Below, in pieces: positions 46,140 through 56,070 of a stretch of 64,000 nt of DNA. Below the pieces are notes generated by a model that did no database searches, was not told the DNA's origin, and saw nothing but the letters and a program-made list of their open reading frames with translations. Where the stretch lies: contig OY804588.1 of NCBI GenBank assembly GCA_963680875.1, positions 78,702,829-78,766,828 on the forward strand. The letters run 5' to 3'. The stretch is from Bathymodiolus brooksi (lineage: Eukaryota; Mollusca; Bivalvia; Mytilida; Modiolidae). A program made the position numbers and the translations under genes. Every line of letters starts with the position of its first letter. The first letter of the stretch is position 1.

Positions 46140-46535
46140 AGGGGATGGGGATGACCCCGGGCCTCAACACTTAACATTTAATTTGTTTATTCACCCTGAT
46201 CATAAATACATATGGCTTAGGGGTGGGGATCTCAACCATTATAACGTACAGTTCAGATAGGGGTGGGGTATGACCTCCCGGGCCTGAGCTATAAGGCATT
46301 TAATTTGCCTAGTCACCCTGATCATAAATATATATGGTTTAAGGGTGGGGATCTCAACCATTAAAAATTTCACTTCCGGTAGGGGGCGGGGTATGACCCT
46401 CCGGGGCCTGAGCTATAAGGCATTTAATTTTCATAGTCACTTTGATCATATATATATATGGTTTAGGGTGGGGATCTCGGTCACATTTTTTAAACAGATT
46501 CCCCAGCTGAGCCCCGGGGATAAAAAATGTTGAAT
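46140..46535 (+). repeat. Three tandem copies of a 120-bp unit
   Basis: Each unit has GGGGTGGGGTATGACC, CGGGCCTGAGCTATAAGG, CATTTAATTT, CACCCTGATCATAAATATAT, ATGGTTTAAGGGTGGGGATC and TCAACCATTA. Units begin near 46140, 46258 and 46380. G-rich and distinct in composition from the flanks. It lies within the hairpin-ended element that closes at 47015. Confidence 0.75.
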
Positions 46536-46599
46536 GCACAACTTCACATTAGCATCTCCACCCATTCCAAATATTAAGTTTCTATCTTTTGTAGTTTCA

Positions 46600-47015
46600 G
46601 AGAAATGTGTAATTCTCAAAATATGTACTTTTTCTATAAAAAAAAAACCATGATTTTACAAGAAAAAACAATAGATTAATCTGAATTTCGAACTCGCTCT
46701 AAATAATAGTGTAATAATGCTTCCTACCAAAAATTATGTTTATCGGCCAAAAACTAAGAGCACTATCGTGTTAACGAAGATAATTCTCAAAATATGTAGT
46801 TTTTCTATGCAAAAAACATGATTTTACAAGAAAAAGACAATAAATTAATCTGAATTTCGAGTTCCCACTAAATAATAGTGTAGTAATGATTTCTACCAAA
46901 ATTAATGTTGATCGGCCAAAAACTAAGAGCGCTGTCGCGTTAACGATGATAGGCTAACATACGCCCGCCTTTCGCCAAAGCATAAGCCGACTGCAACTTC
47001 GTTGCAAGTCGGCTA
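46600..47015 (+). mobile_element. Hairpin-ended repeat with a 187-bp duplication
   Basis: AATTCTCAAAATATGTA, TTTTTCTAT, ACATGATTTTACAAGAAAAA, TTAATCTGAATTTCGA, CTACCAAAA and ATCGGCCAAAAACTAAGAGC occur twice (about 46610-46785 and 46790-46960). The end is the stem-loop AGCCGACTGCAAC/GTTGCAAGTCGGCT at 46985-47014, directly followed by AAAA. Same design as 11030-11850 and 43205-43556 but unrelated in sequence. Confidence 0.6.
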
Positions 47016-47325
47016 AAAATCCTTCATCAACAAAATATAAAAATCCTTCATTTACAAAATATAAAAATCCTTCATTTACAAAATATAAAAATCCTTATTT
47101 ACAAAATATAAAAATCCTTCAACAAAATATAAAAATCCTTCATACACAAAATATAAAAATCCTTCATCAACAAAATATAAAAATCCTTCATTTACAAAAT
47201 ATAAAAATCCTTCATTAACAAAATATAAAAATCCTTCATCAATAAAATATAAAAATCTTTCATTTACAAAATATAAAAATCCTTCATCTACAAAATATAA
47301 AATCTTTCATTTACAACTATAAAGG
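47015..47325 (+). repeat. 24-bp satellite
   Basis: About 13 units of AAAATATAAAAATCCTTCAT plus TTAC or CAAC. It starts right after the hairpin-ended repeat. Single units also flank the TRIM scraps at 45406-45665. Confidence 0.9.
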
Positions 47326-48276
47326 TGTATTTCTTTCGTATGTTCGGGATGTGCCGAACATATTCTAGCGAATGAAGTGGTACGGAACACTCTGCGCGAA
47401 CAAACAGAACAGTGTGCGGGGTGTACCAGGTTTTGAGGTGGTGCAGAAGGAATCAAGATGGCGGAACCGACTATTTTTTTTTACATAGAATTTTTTTACA
47501 CCTTACTCATTTTCCTAAAATTACGCAATTCAAAAGAAATGCGTAGATTTTTTAGGGGGAAGGAGGGACTCTGTAAATTGTGAATAAAGTCCCCTATAGT
47601 TTTATAAATCAATCATTTGGTGCACATTTGATTCCTGGGAGAACACAGGAGCTTCTTAACGTGAAGTTCCATTTCCCTCCCTCTTTATTCCATTACTTTT
47701 TAAGAAAAAAATTATTTGGTTTGCAGCACCACTGTTCCTGATGCATTTCTGGGTTTCAAATTATTTTTAAAACCATACAAGATATGCCAGATAGATGTAA
47801 ACTTACGCAAGCATTTTTTTCCTCGATACGCTCGGTAATAATCTTTTGCTTTGACTCGCACCCCTCAATTAAAATCTCAGATCTGCCCTTTTTAAGATCT
47901 GCATTATCTTCTTTACCTAACCTCTCTATTCGTTAAAACACTCTATGAAAATTATATAATATAAAGAGTACATTTATCCGTCATTTATTGTTCAGTCTGC
48001 ACATCTATTTTATTGATAAAACGTTAAGCAGCTTGTTTGTTTATATATGAGACGGGACTCTTTTTGTACCCTACATCTATTTTATTGATAAAACGGCAAG
48101 CTCCTGTGATAATATTATAATTAAAGGTTAAATTACGTGGAAGCAGCAACTATGGTTACAGTAACTACTGATTCTTCCAATTTCATCTCATCATCGTCGT
48201 CGTCCATTTCTAGTTCTGCTGACAGAAATAACAGAGATATCCACCATATTGTTTGTCCAAAAGGTTCTAAATCACT
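47326..48276. other. 3' flank of the TRIM-like gene
   Basis: Downstream of the gene on the minus strand. Candidate poly(A) signals AATAAA (minus strand) at 47984-47989 and 48009-48014, 263-293 bases past the stop. ACATCTATTTTATTGATAAA is duplicated at about 48001-48020 and 48063-48082. At 47455-47468 CAAGATGGCGGAACC resembles a YY1-type initiator and starts a 41-codon plus frame, which I do not call a gene. Confidence 0.4.
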
Positions 48277-49950
48277 TCATGGATCTAGGGTACAAGGAAT
48301 GCTCAGCACATGTTCGGAACAGGCTACAGGAAATACAGTCTTGTCTCTACTTATAATGAACAGTTTTGTAAAGTCATTGTTAAATGTTATACCCATTGGT
48401 TTGTCAACGCCAGCATGTTCACTTAATACTATATCATAGAATGTTCCATCTGGTGACAACCTTCGTATTTCGTTTAATTTATCTTCACTTATGTATACAT
48501 GGCCTTGTTGATCCACAGCCAGTCCTAGATTTCCTGATATGTGGTATGTATATATAACGTGACCATCTAAATTGATGCAACGCAATCCGCCATTCTGTCT
48601 TAGCAACAATTGATCATTCCTTTCATTATAAAATAAGTTGTAATTAGCAACACCATCAGTTGTTATGTCTCTTACACGCGATCCATCTGTATTTAAAATT
48701 AAAACCTTTCCAAATGCACCGATGTAAATTTTGTCCTTTACAGCAGTGACACCTAAACACTCTTCTCCTATATTTATCTTGTTAATCTTTGTATTGTTAG
48801 TGGTGTTGATAAATTGTATGGAATACTCCATTGGAAGAGTAACTACTGCTTTATCTGTACATGGTACTACAGTAATATCCCAAGGTCCATTGGTAAGCGA
48901 TATTTCATCTTCATAGGTTTTGCAATCTTTGTATATATATACCTTCTGATGAGGAGACTGATAATTACAAAGTAGTAATTTGTTGTCAGAAGTGACAGCC
49001 ATGTTTCTTAACTGGTATTGTTCGCCACGTTTTAAATCAACTTTACATTCTTTTATGAATTTGGTCAGTTTTTGTCTTCTATCGTGTTGTACCTGTGCAC
49101 ATTGTACATTCATTGATTTATATTTAATAGGACAAGGTCGGGTAATTTGTGACAGTGATCCGAATGTTTCAATGTTGACATTCTTAATTTCTTCAAACTC
49201 CATGTCAATTTCTTTAATAGCAGACGTCATGTCATGAATCTCGCTGTCTGTTTTCTGGATGCTTGTTATTTGCTTTCGTAAAGTTAAAAATAGCTGATTA
49301 TTAGAGCCGTGATCTTTTAGGAATGCTAATTCTTGTTTATTGTCTTTTAAAATCGATGTTAATTGACAAATTTCATCTTTTTCTCTGTTTATTTTCTTCT
49401 CATTTTTTTCCTGTACAGACCCTACTTCAGTTATTAATCTTTCTTCAAAGTCATCTAGATATTTTAGAACTTTTGATTTAGCTGCACGCATTTGGTTTAT
49501 TATCAGAGACTTCTTCTGTTTCAGTAATTTACTATTATCGTCTCGATTCTCTGACATTTTCGACAATGTTTCAGTCATATTATCTAGTTCTTTTAATGTA
49601 TTGGAAAGTAAAGATGAATTTTTGACGTCCTTTGAAGCAACGTCTAAAGGTGAAACATTCTCACAAGACCTATGACTATCCGAAAGACAAGCTTTACAGC
49701 ATACAACATCATGTTGACTACAGAAATAATCAATCTGGGCGTCTGTGTGTATTTCACAGTTTATTTTAGAAGATGGTGGTATTCTTGATCCCATTGACGA
49801 CAAATCAATTATATGATGAAATATAAATACCTTACACCGCAAATGCCATTCAGCGCATTCTGTGCATAGCTTTTCTGCACATTCCACACAATGTTTCTCA
49901 GCAACAAGCCTTTTGTTTTTTCTTGAACATGGATCACAAAATGTTTCCAT
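48277..49950 (-). CDS. TRIM-like B-box, coiled-coil, beta-propeller protein
   Basis: An intact single-exon frame of 557 codons, the longest in the window. Residues 5-36 have a B-box1-type pattern (CDPC, CVEC, CTEC, H36). Residues 65-96 form a B-box2 (CEIH, C77, H80, C85-x2-C88, H93). A charged coiled coil follows at about 100-265 (LKELDNMTETLSKMSENRDD, KNEKKINREKDEICQL). Residues about 325-545 contain short propeller-like repeats (NMAVTSDNKLLLCNYQ, GPWDITVVP, LGLAVDQQGHVYISED, KPMGITFNNDFTKLFI). There is no RING domain, so it is not expected to be an E3 ligase by itself; such proteins are strongly expanded in bivalves and are usually discussed as cytoplasmic adaptors. On the minus strand, CTACTTGTAG|ATCCATC lies just before the ATG, a splice acceptor that implies a 5' non-coding exon upstream. 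No gene symbol can be assigned. Confidence 0.9.
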   Translation of the reverse strand: METFCDPCSRKNKRLVAEKHCVECAEKLCTECAEWHLRCKVFIFHHIIDLSSMGSRIPPSSKINCEIHTDAQIDYFCSQHDVVCCKACLSDSHRSCENVSPLDVASKDVKNSSLLSNTLKELDNMTETLSKMSENRDDNSKLLKQKKSLIINQMRAAKSKVLKYLDDFEERLITEVGSVQEKNEKKINREKDEICQLTSILKDNKQELAFLKDHGSNNQLFLTLRKQITSIQKTDSEIHDMTSAIKEIDMEFEEIKNVNIETFGSLSQITRPCPIKYKSMNVQCAQVQHDRRQKLTKFIKECKVDLKRGEQYQLRNMAVTSDNKLLLCNYQSPHQKVYIYKDCKTYEDEISLTNGPWDITVVPCTDKAVVTLPMEYSIQFINTTNNTKINKINIGEECLGVTAVKDKIYIGAFGKVLILNTDGSRVRDITTDGVANYNLFYNERNDQLLLRQNGGLRCINLDGHVIYTYHISGNLGLAVDQQGHVYISEDKLNEIRRLSPDGTFYDIVLSEHAGVDKPMGITFNNDFTKLFIISRDKTVFPVACSEHVLSIPCTLDP

Positions 49951-50559
49951 GATGGATCTACAAGTAGAAATATTATGACATTGATTATTTATTAAAAAAA
50001 AAATCTTAACAATTTTAATAAAAACAAAACAACATTATAATCTTGAAATATCGACTTTTTAAATCTCAAATAGCTCGACTGCTATTCGTCCAATCCGATG
50101 TTTTCTGTGCATTATGCATATGCAGTGTAGTAGCAAAGGGTTACAGATGCGAAGATCAAGCGTTAGAAATGAATTGGAAGGTGGTGGGGGGGGGGGGGGG
50201 GGGGAGGTCATTTGGAGTTGACACGAGGTGTGAAAGCTTGCAAAAATAACACGCAAATAAATAAAAACAAAAACAAAAAAAACAGAGAGGTTTGCAACTT
50301 AACATTTTGTTTCTGCTTCCATGCTGAAAATCCAGTTGTTGATTAAATTTCTGCCATAAGTGAAGTAGTCCCCCCCTTTTTTCTCACCCACTTACCAAAG
50401 TGCTGTGGATACCCTACCATGCCCATGATCTAGCGAGATGTGCAATGGGCTTCGGGGTCTCAATTGGGTCCAAACTTGCATTGCTTGGGATTGCGAGGTT
50501 TGGGGTGTAGTTCTGGAGTTGAAGCTAATGAAAATGTGCAATAAAAAGCAATACATATA
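49951..50559. other. Upstream flank of the TRIM-like gene with a poly(G) run
   Basis: Splice acceptor of the gene at 49957/49958 (minus). A run of 19 G at 50186-50204. No exon or promoter could be recognised in the rest. Confidence 0.4.
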
Positions 50560-50695
50560 TTTTATTTGCACGTTTATGTGTGTGTTTTATAGATCGTTGT
50601 TTGTCCTTTTTCTTTTGTCCATTGTGTTGTCTGTTCTTCGATATACGGATTCTGATTACCCCTTTGGTATCTTGAAAATTTTCTTTGAACAGTAA
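50560..50695 (+). repeat. Copy of the recurrent RT-element 3' tail (second half)
   Basis: GTGTGTTTTATAGATCGTTG, TTTGTCCATTGTGTTGTCTG, TTCTTCGATATACGGATTC and CCCTTTGGTATCTTGAAAA. The 5' half is missing. Confidence 0.65.
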
Positions 50696-50925
50696 GCACA
50701 TTTGGTCAAGAACGTAAGGATCAAACAAATGTTGACAATTCAGGAATTTTGTGTATAAATTGATGACTCCTTAGTCTTGTCTCTTACCTCTCTTGGAAAC
50801 AAAATAATTTAATACTATATTCGATATTTGACCATTTAACTTTTGGAGGGTGGCGTATATTTTTGCTTGTAAAAAAAAAGCCTCGAAATTAATAGAAAAA
50901 ATATAGTGACCTGAAAGATGAGTAA

Positions 50926-51110
50926 TATATAAGCACAGCTCAAGTTACATTTGTGGGGGATCGTCACCGGAAATGACGTCACCGGAAGTTGCATTAGCGG
51001 AAGTTGCATCACCGGAAATGACGTCACCGGAAGTGACTGGAAATGACATCACCGGAAGTGACCGAAAATGACATCACAGGAACCGGAACCGGAACCGGAA
51101 ATGAAAAGGG
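50926..51110 (+). promoter_or_regulatory. CRE/ETS motif cluster upstream of the polymerase element
   Basis: Starts with AGCACAGCTCAAGTTACATT. It then has two perfect cAMP-response palindromes TGACGTCA (50974-50981 and 51019-51025 region), and at least three ACCGGAAGT ETS-type sites (about 50981, 51026, 51051) plus further CCGGAA words, spaced about 15 bases apart in alternating CACCGGAA/ATGACGTC units. A related module with the same opening words is at 63476-63650. Motif density suggests a promoter or enhancer, but it may simply be a minisatellite built from these words. Confidence 0.5.
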
Positions 51111-51187
51111 TGATAATTTATCGCGCTTTTTACCCGTATTTCCCGCGTTTTTTACGGAACTCCTCTACATTCTACGTGCGAACAATG

Positions 51188-51402
51188 GATTTGTGAATCC
51201 AACCAATCGTAGCCCTTCTGATATTTGAATCCCACCAATCGTACCCCTTCTTGCTTCGAATTCAAATCCAACGAATAGTAGCCCTTCTGATATTTGAATC
51301 CCACTAATCGTACCCCTTCTTGCTTCGAATTCAAACCCAACCAATCGTCGGCCTTCCAATATTTGAATCCCACCAATGGTAAGCCTTCTTTGAACGGCCA
51401 AT
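51188..51402 (+). repeat. 67-bp tandem repeat with CCAAT words
   Basis: Three units, each with CCAATCGTA(C/G)CCCTTCT, GATATTTGAATCCCAC and CTTGCTTCGAATTCAAA. Each half-unit carries an (A/C)CCAAYCGT word, so inverted CCAAT boxes recur every 30-37 bases just upstream of the polymerase frame. Both strands are open because of the repeat (a 78-codon minus frame reads GFEFEARRG repeats). Possibly part of the element's promoter or replication origin. Confidence 0.6.
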
Positions 51403-51459
51403 CTTCAACCTTCCGTTGTACGTTCGTCTATTTGAAAAAATCATTTTCGCTCCAGCTTT

Positions 51460-54098
51460 CATATTGACAGGACGTTTTTATCTAGTGGAGAAATTATATT
51501 CGAACAAAGGTAATCATCTCAATCCATTGGAAGGCAACAGCGCTGAATCCGTCGAAGACTGTCTTCAACATTTAACAGAGATAAGTCAAGCTGCTCATTT
51601 TTATTTGGAAAGAATTTATCTCTCCGCCTTTGGACAAATCAACTCAAAAATAGATGAAGATTTGAAGAATTTTCCGACGAGGAAGAGGAAAAGAATCCGA
51701 AAAGTCACCACCTGTACCAACTCGGCCAGAAATTAGAACGTTTCATGCACGAACTCCCCGTCATTGGTTTCAACTCTGGGCGTTACGACATCAATGCCAT
51801 GAAATAGACTTCTTTTCCCACCTGACCGAGCGGAACCTCGTCAAGTACGCCGTGAAGCGCAGCAACACTTTTATGGCCGTCAAGACAGAGAAGTTTCTTG
51901 ACATTGCCAATTACCTCGCTCCTGGTTTTAGTTATAGTCAGTACCTGAATGTTTACGGCTGTTCCGAAGAAAAGGGTCATTTCCCGTACGAATGAATGAC
52001 GTCCCGAGACAAACTCAACGTCAGCCAGCTCCTCCCTCACGCTGCCTTTTTCAGTACATTGAAAAACCAAAATATCTGTGCCAGAGATAATGGGAAGACA
52101 ACGACATGAACACCATGAAAGAGTTCCCGGTCTGGTACAACAACAAAGACGTATTCCCGACGCTAGAGGCCATCGAAAAGATGTTTCGGTTTTACAAGAA
52201 TCGCCACATTGATATGTTTAAGGACGGCATCAGCGTTACCGGACTCACACTGAAGTACATGTACCAAGACCTACCAGACTACTTCACCTTGCCCGATGAG
52301 AAGAATAAAGATGTGTACGACCTATACAAGAACGGCATCGTTGAGGGCCCGGGCATCGTGTTTCATCGTTACCACGAGAAAGACCTTACCTTCATACGAC
52401 CCAAGGAATACGACGATCCCAAACCATGCAAGTCTATCATCGGCTTCGACGCCAATGCACTTTATTTGTGGTCAATCATGCAGGACATGCCGACCGGACA
52501 TTTCGTTCTGCGAAAAGAAGAAACAGGCTTCAGCCGGGAAACGCCCAGAAGGTGTGAACACATGGCCATCAATTGGTTGGTGTGGGAAGCTCTGCAGTCC
52601 CGTCTGTCCATCTGACATCAGGGTAACGACTCCGAAAAATTGATCGGGATGAAACGTTTACCCGTGGACGGGTTTTGCAGAAACACCAACATCGTCTACA
52701 AATTCCAGAAATGTATCTGGAACGGACATCGATGCTGGATGACCTAAAAATACAACGGCGTCACTCCCGTCAACGGAAAGAGTTTAGACGACTTGTACCA
52801 ACGTGTGCAGGACAGGATAGAATATATCAAAGATCAAGGGTATGACGTGGTGGAGATGTGGGAATGCCAGTGGCGCGCAAGTATCAAAAAAGACCCGGAA
52901 TTGAGTCGTTTTATCGAAAATCGTAAACGACCATGTGATGGCTTGATCACCATGACAGAGGACCAGATACTGCTTGGAGCCTTAGAAGTAGACATAAAAG
53001 TTCCTGACCTCTTAAAACCGACGTTTGCCGAGATGTCACCCATATTTAAAAACGTCGAAGTATCCAGAGACGATATTGGTGACCACATGCGGTAGTATGC
53101 CGTGGACCACGACATCATGTCTCAAACCCGTAAAAGTCTAATTGGAAGTATGTTTGGGTCCAAGATTATGATAATCACCCCGCTATTAAAATGGTATTTA
53201 ATCAAAGGACTCGTCGTCACCCGTATTTACCAGGTCGTTGAATATAGTCCTGCAAAATGTTTTCAAACCTTTGGAGAAGCCGTCAGCGATGTCCGCCGAG
53301 CCGGAGATGCTGATCCAAATAAAAAAATGATAGCCGAAACCAATAAGCTAGATGGAAATTCCAGCTAGGGGAAAATAGTCACCAACAAAGAGAGACACAC
53401 AGACGTCATATACTGTAAGGATAGATTTGTCTATCAATACCTTGTAGATCCGTTTTTCGTAAATGTAATCAGCTTAACGAAGATACATTTGAAGTCGAAA
53501 TGAGTAAGAAGACAATAACTTTAGATTTACCATTACAAATTGGCTGTTTCGTTTACCAGTACGCCAAACTGCGTATGCTAGTTTTATTACGATTTTATGG
53601 ACGTCTTCGTAGACCACCGTGACATTCAATATTGCAGCATGGACACTGACTGTGCATATATGGCTCTTTCCACAGACACCCTGGAAGAAGTCGTAAAACC
53701 TCATTTATGACAGAAATATATATTAGAGAAGAACGACTGGTTTCCCCGTGAAGACACCCCCGAACATGCCGCCTACGACAAGTGGGCACCCGGGCTCTTC
53801 AAAGAAGAGTACAGAGGAGATGGAATTGTTGCCTTATGCGGCAAAACGTATTACTGTGTTGGTGTAGAGGATAAATTTAGCTGTAAAGGGATCAATAAAC
53901 GTCTAAACGACATCCATAAAGGCACGTATATGGACGTCTTCTTATCCAAGAAATCCGGATTCGGTACCAACAGAGGTTTCCGTGTCGTTGACAATAAAAT
54001 GTATACATATTTACAAGAGAGAGCTGGGTTCTCCTATTTCTATCCTAAAAGAAAAGTATTAGATGATGGTGTTTCTACCGAACCATTGGACATTTAAC
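51460..54098 (+). pseudogene. Family B DNA polymerase, protein-primed type, broken
   Basis: Homology runs on one strand through several frames. About 51500-51740 is an N-terminal region. 51735-51810 has the exonuclease motif GFNSGRYDIN ending in a TAG. 51815-52100 continues in another frame (SEEKGHFPYE followed by TGA). 52106-52615 is open with FPVWYNNKDVFP and IIGFDANALYLWSIMQDMP (polymerase motif A region). Near 52700 there is an IWNGHRC stretch. 52793-53095 carries YDVVEMWECQW. 53325-53375 has the motif B region KLDGNSS with TAG in place of the next residue. 53630-53660 has the motif C-type MDTDCAYMAL. The last open stretch ends at TAA 54096-54098. At least four stops and several frameshifts, so it is dead. 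Polymerases of this type belong to Polinton/Maverick elements and related virus-like elements. No integrase, capsid or terminin-like gene was recognised nearby. GC content is visibly higher than the flanks. Confidence 0.85.
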
Positions 54099-54419
54099 TT
54101 GTGATATAAACTGAAATTTTTATTGTGTATATAATAGACTGTTTAAGAAAAGATTTTAAATATTCATCGTTTATATTTTTGTTTATTTTTCTATTAATAG
54201 GATTTTCCCGTGAATTTTAAAAATGTTTACCTGTCAAGTTTAAAGTTCTAGTTGAATATAAAGGAAAATAGTTAAATTGGGGTCAATATACCTGGTTGAT
54301 TTTCTTTTAAAAAAATTCATTGTACATTGTTGTATATATTTGTATTTATAAAATAATTGAAATTGTATAACGGTGTTGGGTTTTTCATATCGTGACAATG
54401 GATGTTGGATGATCAAATA
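54099..54419. other. AT-rich spacer after the polymerase
   Basis: No feature recognised. Confidence 0.3.
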
Positions 54420-54662
54420 TTTTATTTGGTGCTTAACGCCACTTTCAGTTATATCGTGGTCGAATATTTTATTTCGATTTTAACGCCACTTTCAGTTATA
54501 TCGTGGTCAAATATCTTATTTGGTGTTTAACGCTACTTTCAGTTATATCGTGGTCAAATATTTTATTTGGTGTTTGACGCCACCTTCAGTTATATCGTGA
54601 TCAAATATTTTATTTGGATTTTTTGATTTTAGCGCCACTTTCAGTTATATCGTGGTGGAGGA
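54420..54662 (-). repeat. Tandem copies of a SINE tail
   Basis: On the minus strand the SINE tail GATATAACTGAAAGTGGCGT followed by TAAACACCAAATAAAATATT occurs about five times with a period near 60 bp, between 54420 and 54655. The SINE core follows only as CCACCACGATATAAC-type words. Independent of the internal-module expansion at 14290. Confidence 0.75.
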
Positions 54663-54761
54663 AACCTGACAAACATGTGTATTTCAAAGATTAGTAAATT
54701 ATTATAATTGCAAAGGCTTAGACGGACATTATTTGATCTTATACATATCTTATCTTGAAAA

Positions 54762-54862
54762 CTGATTATGCCTATTATACAAAGAAGAGTTTGAAAATAC
54801 CAAAGAACAGACAACGGCCCAAAGGACAACAACATACACATAAAACAAAGGACAGCATATTA
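54762..54862 (-). repeat. Fragment of the recurrent RT-element 3' tail (reversed)
   Basis: Reverse complement gives TTATGTGTATGTTGTTGTCC, TTGTCTGTTCTTTGG and TATTTTCAAACTCTTC, matching the second half of the tail. It overlaps an 82-codon plus frame (54755-55003), whose downstream half (WSKAYENRKRANRYYSDMEY) is basic and not part of the repeat. Confidence 0.5.
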
Positions 54863-55003
54863 AAGTACAGAGTAGGAGCCCCGCAGGGACAACACAACGG
54901 CCACGTCAAGCCTAAAACAATGGCGTGGTCAAAAGCCTATGAAAACAGAAAAAGGGCAAATAGATATTATTCAGATATGGAGTACAGACGTATAGAAGGA
55001 TAG
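54863..55003 (+). CDS. Possible small basic protein of the polymerase element
   Basis: The last 47 codons of the frame ending at TAG 55001-55003 are Lys/Arg/Tyr-rich and lie outside the tail repeat, nine bases before the next ATG at 55012. Same strand as the polymerase and of similar base composition. Not recognised as any family. It could be a remnant of a gene whose start was replaced by the repeat. Confidence 0.25.
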   Translation, partial: KYRVGAPQGQHNGHVKPKTMAWSKAYENRKRANRYYSDMEYRRIEG

Positions 55004-55011
55004 CGTCTACC

Positions 55012-56070
55012 ATGTTCAATGACGGTGTTATCAACATGGATCGAGTTCTAGTGTTATTTACCTTCACGAGTCAAATGGGGCAACAGTATCCCACGGATAC
55101 ATGGAAGTTTTGGGACATTTACCGTAAATCGGGAAATTTTGGTCATGGTTTTATTTTGGCCTATTTTGGCCCCTAAATGCAAAGTGCCAAAATTAATCAC
55201 ACCAAAATATGTCACATTCTAAAAATTAACCGCCAAAATTGAACTCTGCCTTAATATCTTTTTATATTTATATTCCCTAATCTGTACCTTTCTGTCTTAC
55301 TTCTTTCCTAAGTAAAACTTTGTCAATTACCGCTATGCATGTATATACACACACAAGTCAAACTGAAAAGTGTTCACGATGTGAAATCGTTGGCTTGGAT
55401 GACAGAGAAAGTACAGGTAAATAAAGTACATTGATAAAAACAATGCAATACCAATACAATTTATTCAATCAACAAAATGTCAAATATCATTAAAATGACA
55501 ATTATCTATAGAAAAAAGAAAAATCAATATACACATAATTAGTGTCTTATCGGTTTTATTTACTATGTATAATTGTTGTGTAAACAAATACATGTACTGA
55601 CCGTTATAATCAGACTGTTTACCTGTAAAAGCGATGATTAATACCAGTGCAAAATTATTATTTGTTGTTTTTATATTAAATGCATTTTACTTTATGCTGT
55701 TTAAATATTTAAATTCCTAGTTTTAATAGATATCACATTACATACATAATCGATTTGGTTTTTAGTAAGACATCAAAATATCCGGTAAGTAACAGTAAAA
55801 AGGTATCGCTGGTTGAAATAAGAACGCTTCCATTTACGTTCTGAATTAACTGGCAAAAAAATAAAACACATGGGAACCAAAAGTGGCCAAAATTAAACAC
55901 ACTAGAAACGAAAATGGCCAAAATTTCACACACCAAATTAAAACAACCCTCTTTTGGAGAAAAAAGGCCAAAATTAACCTACACCAAAATTTCCCGATTT
56001 ACGGTACCATGCAGTTCTTAAAGGGACAGAATACGAATATTTCAATCGATCGCTCATCCCCCAATCATAA
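55012..56070 (+). pseudogene. Small ORF split by a TIR transposon
   Basis: ATG at 55012 opens 36 codons up to 55119 (begins MFNDGVINMDRVL). An 883-bp element with TA duplication follows, and after 56006 the same frame would continue for 20 codons to TAA 56068-56070. The two halves being in register around a TA target suggests a real 57-codon gene that was interrupted. No family recognised. It lies between the polymerase and the PC4-like frame on the same strand. Confidence 0.4.
55120..56006. mobile_element. 883-bp transposon with perfect 23-bp TIRs and TA target
   Basis: ACCGTAAATCGGGAAATTTT at 55121-55143 and its exact complement at 55983-56005. TA at each edge (55120-55121 and 56005-56006) fits a Tc1/mariner-type TA duplication. 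Near each end, sub-terminal words GGCCAAAATT and CACACCAAA recur. The interior is AT-rich and non-coding, so it is a non-autonomous element. Confidence 0.85.

Noticed and set aside
47466..47591. 41-codon frame starting at an AAGATGGCGG initiator-like site
   Set aside because: Too short, low complexity (F/K-rich), and no exon or homology nearby.
51165..51401. Minus-strand frame with GFEFEARRG repeats
   Set aside because: Product of the 67-bp CCAAT repeat; no start context and opposite to the polymerase gene.
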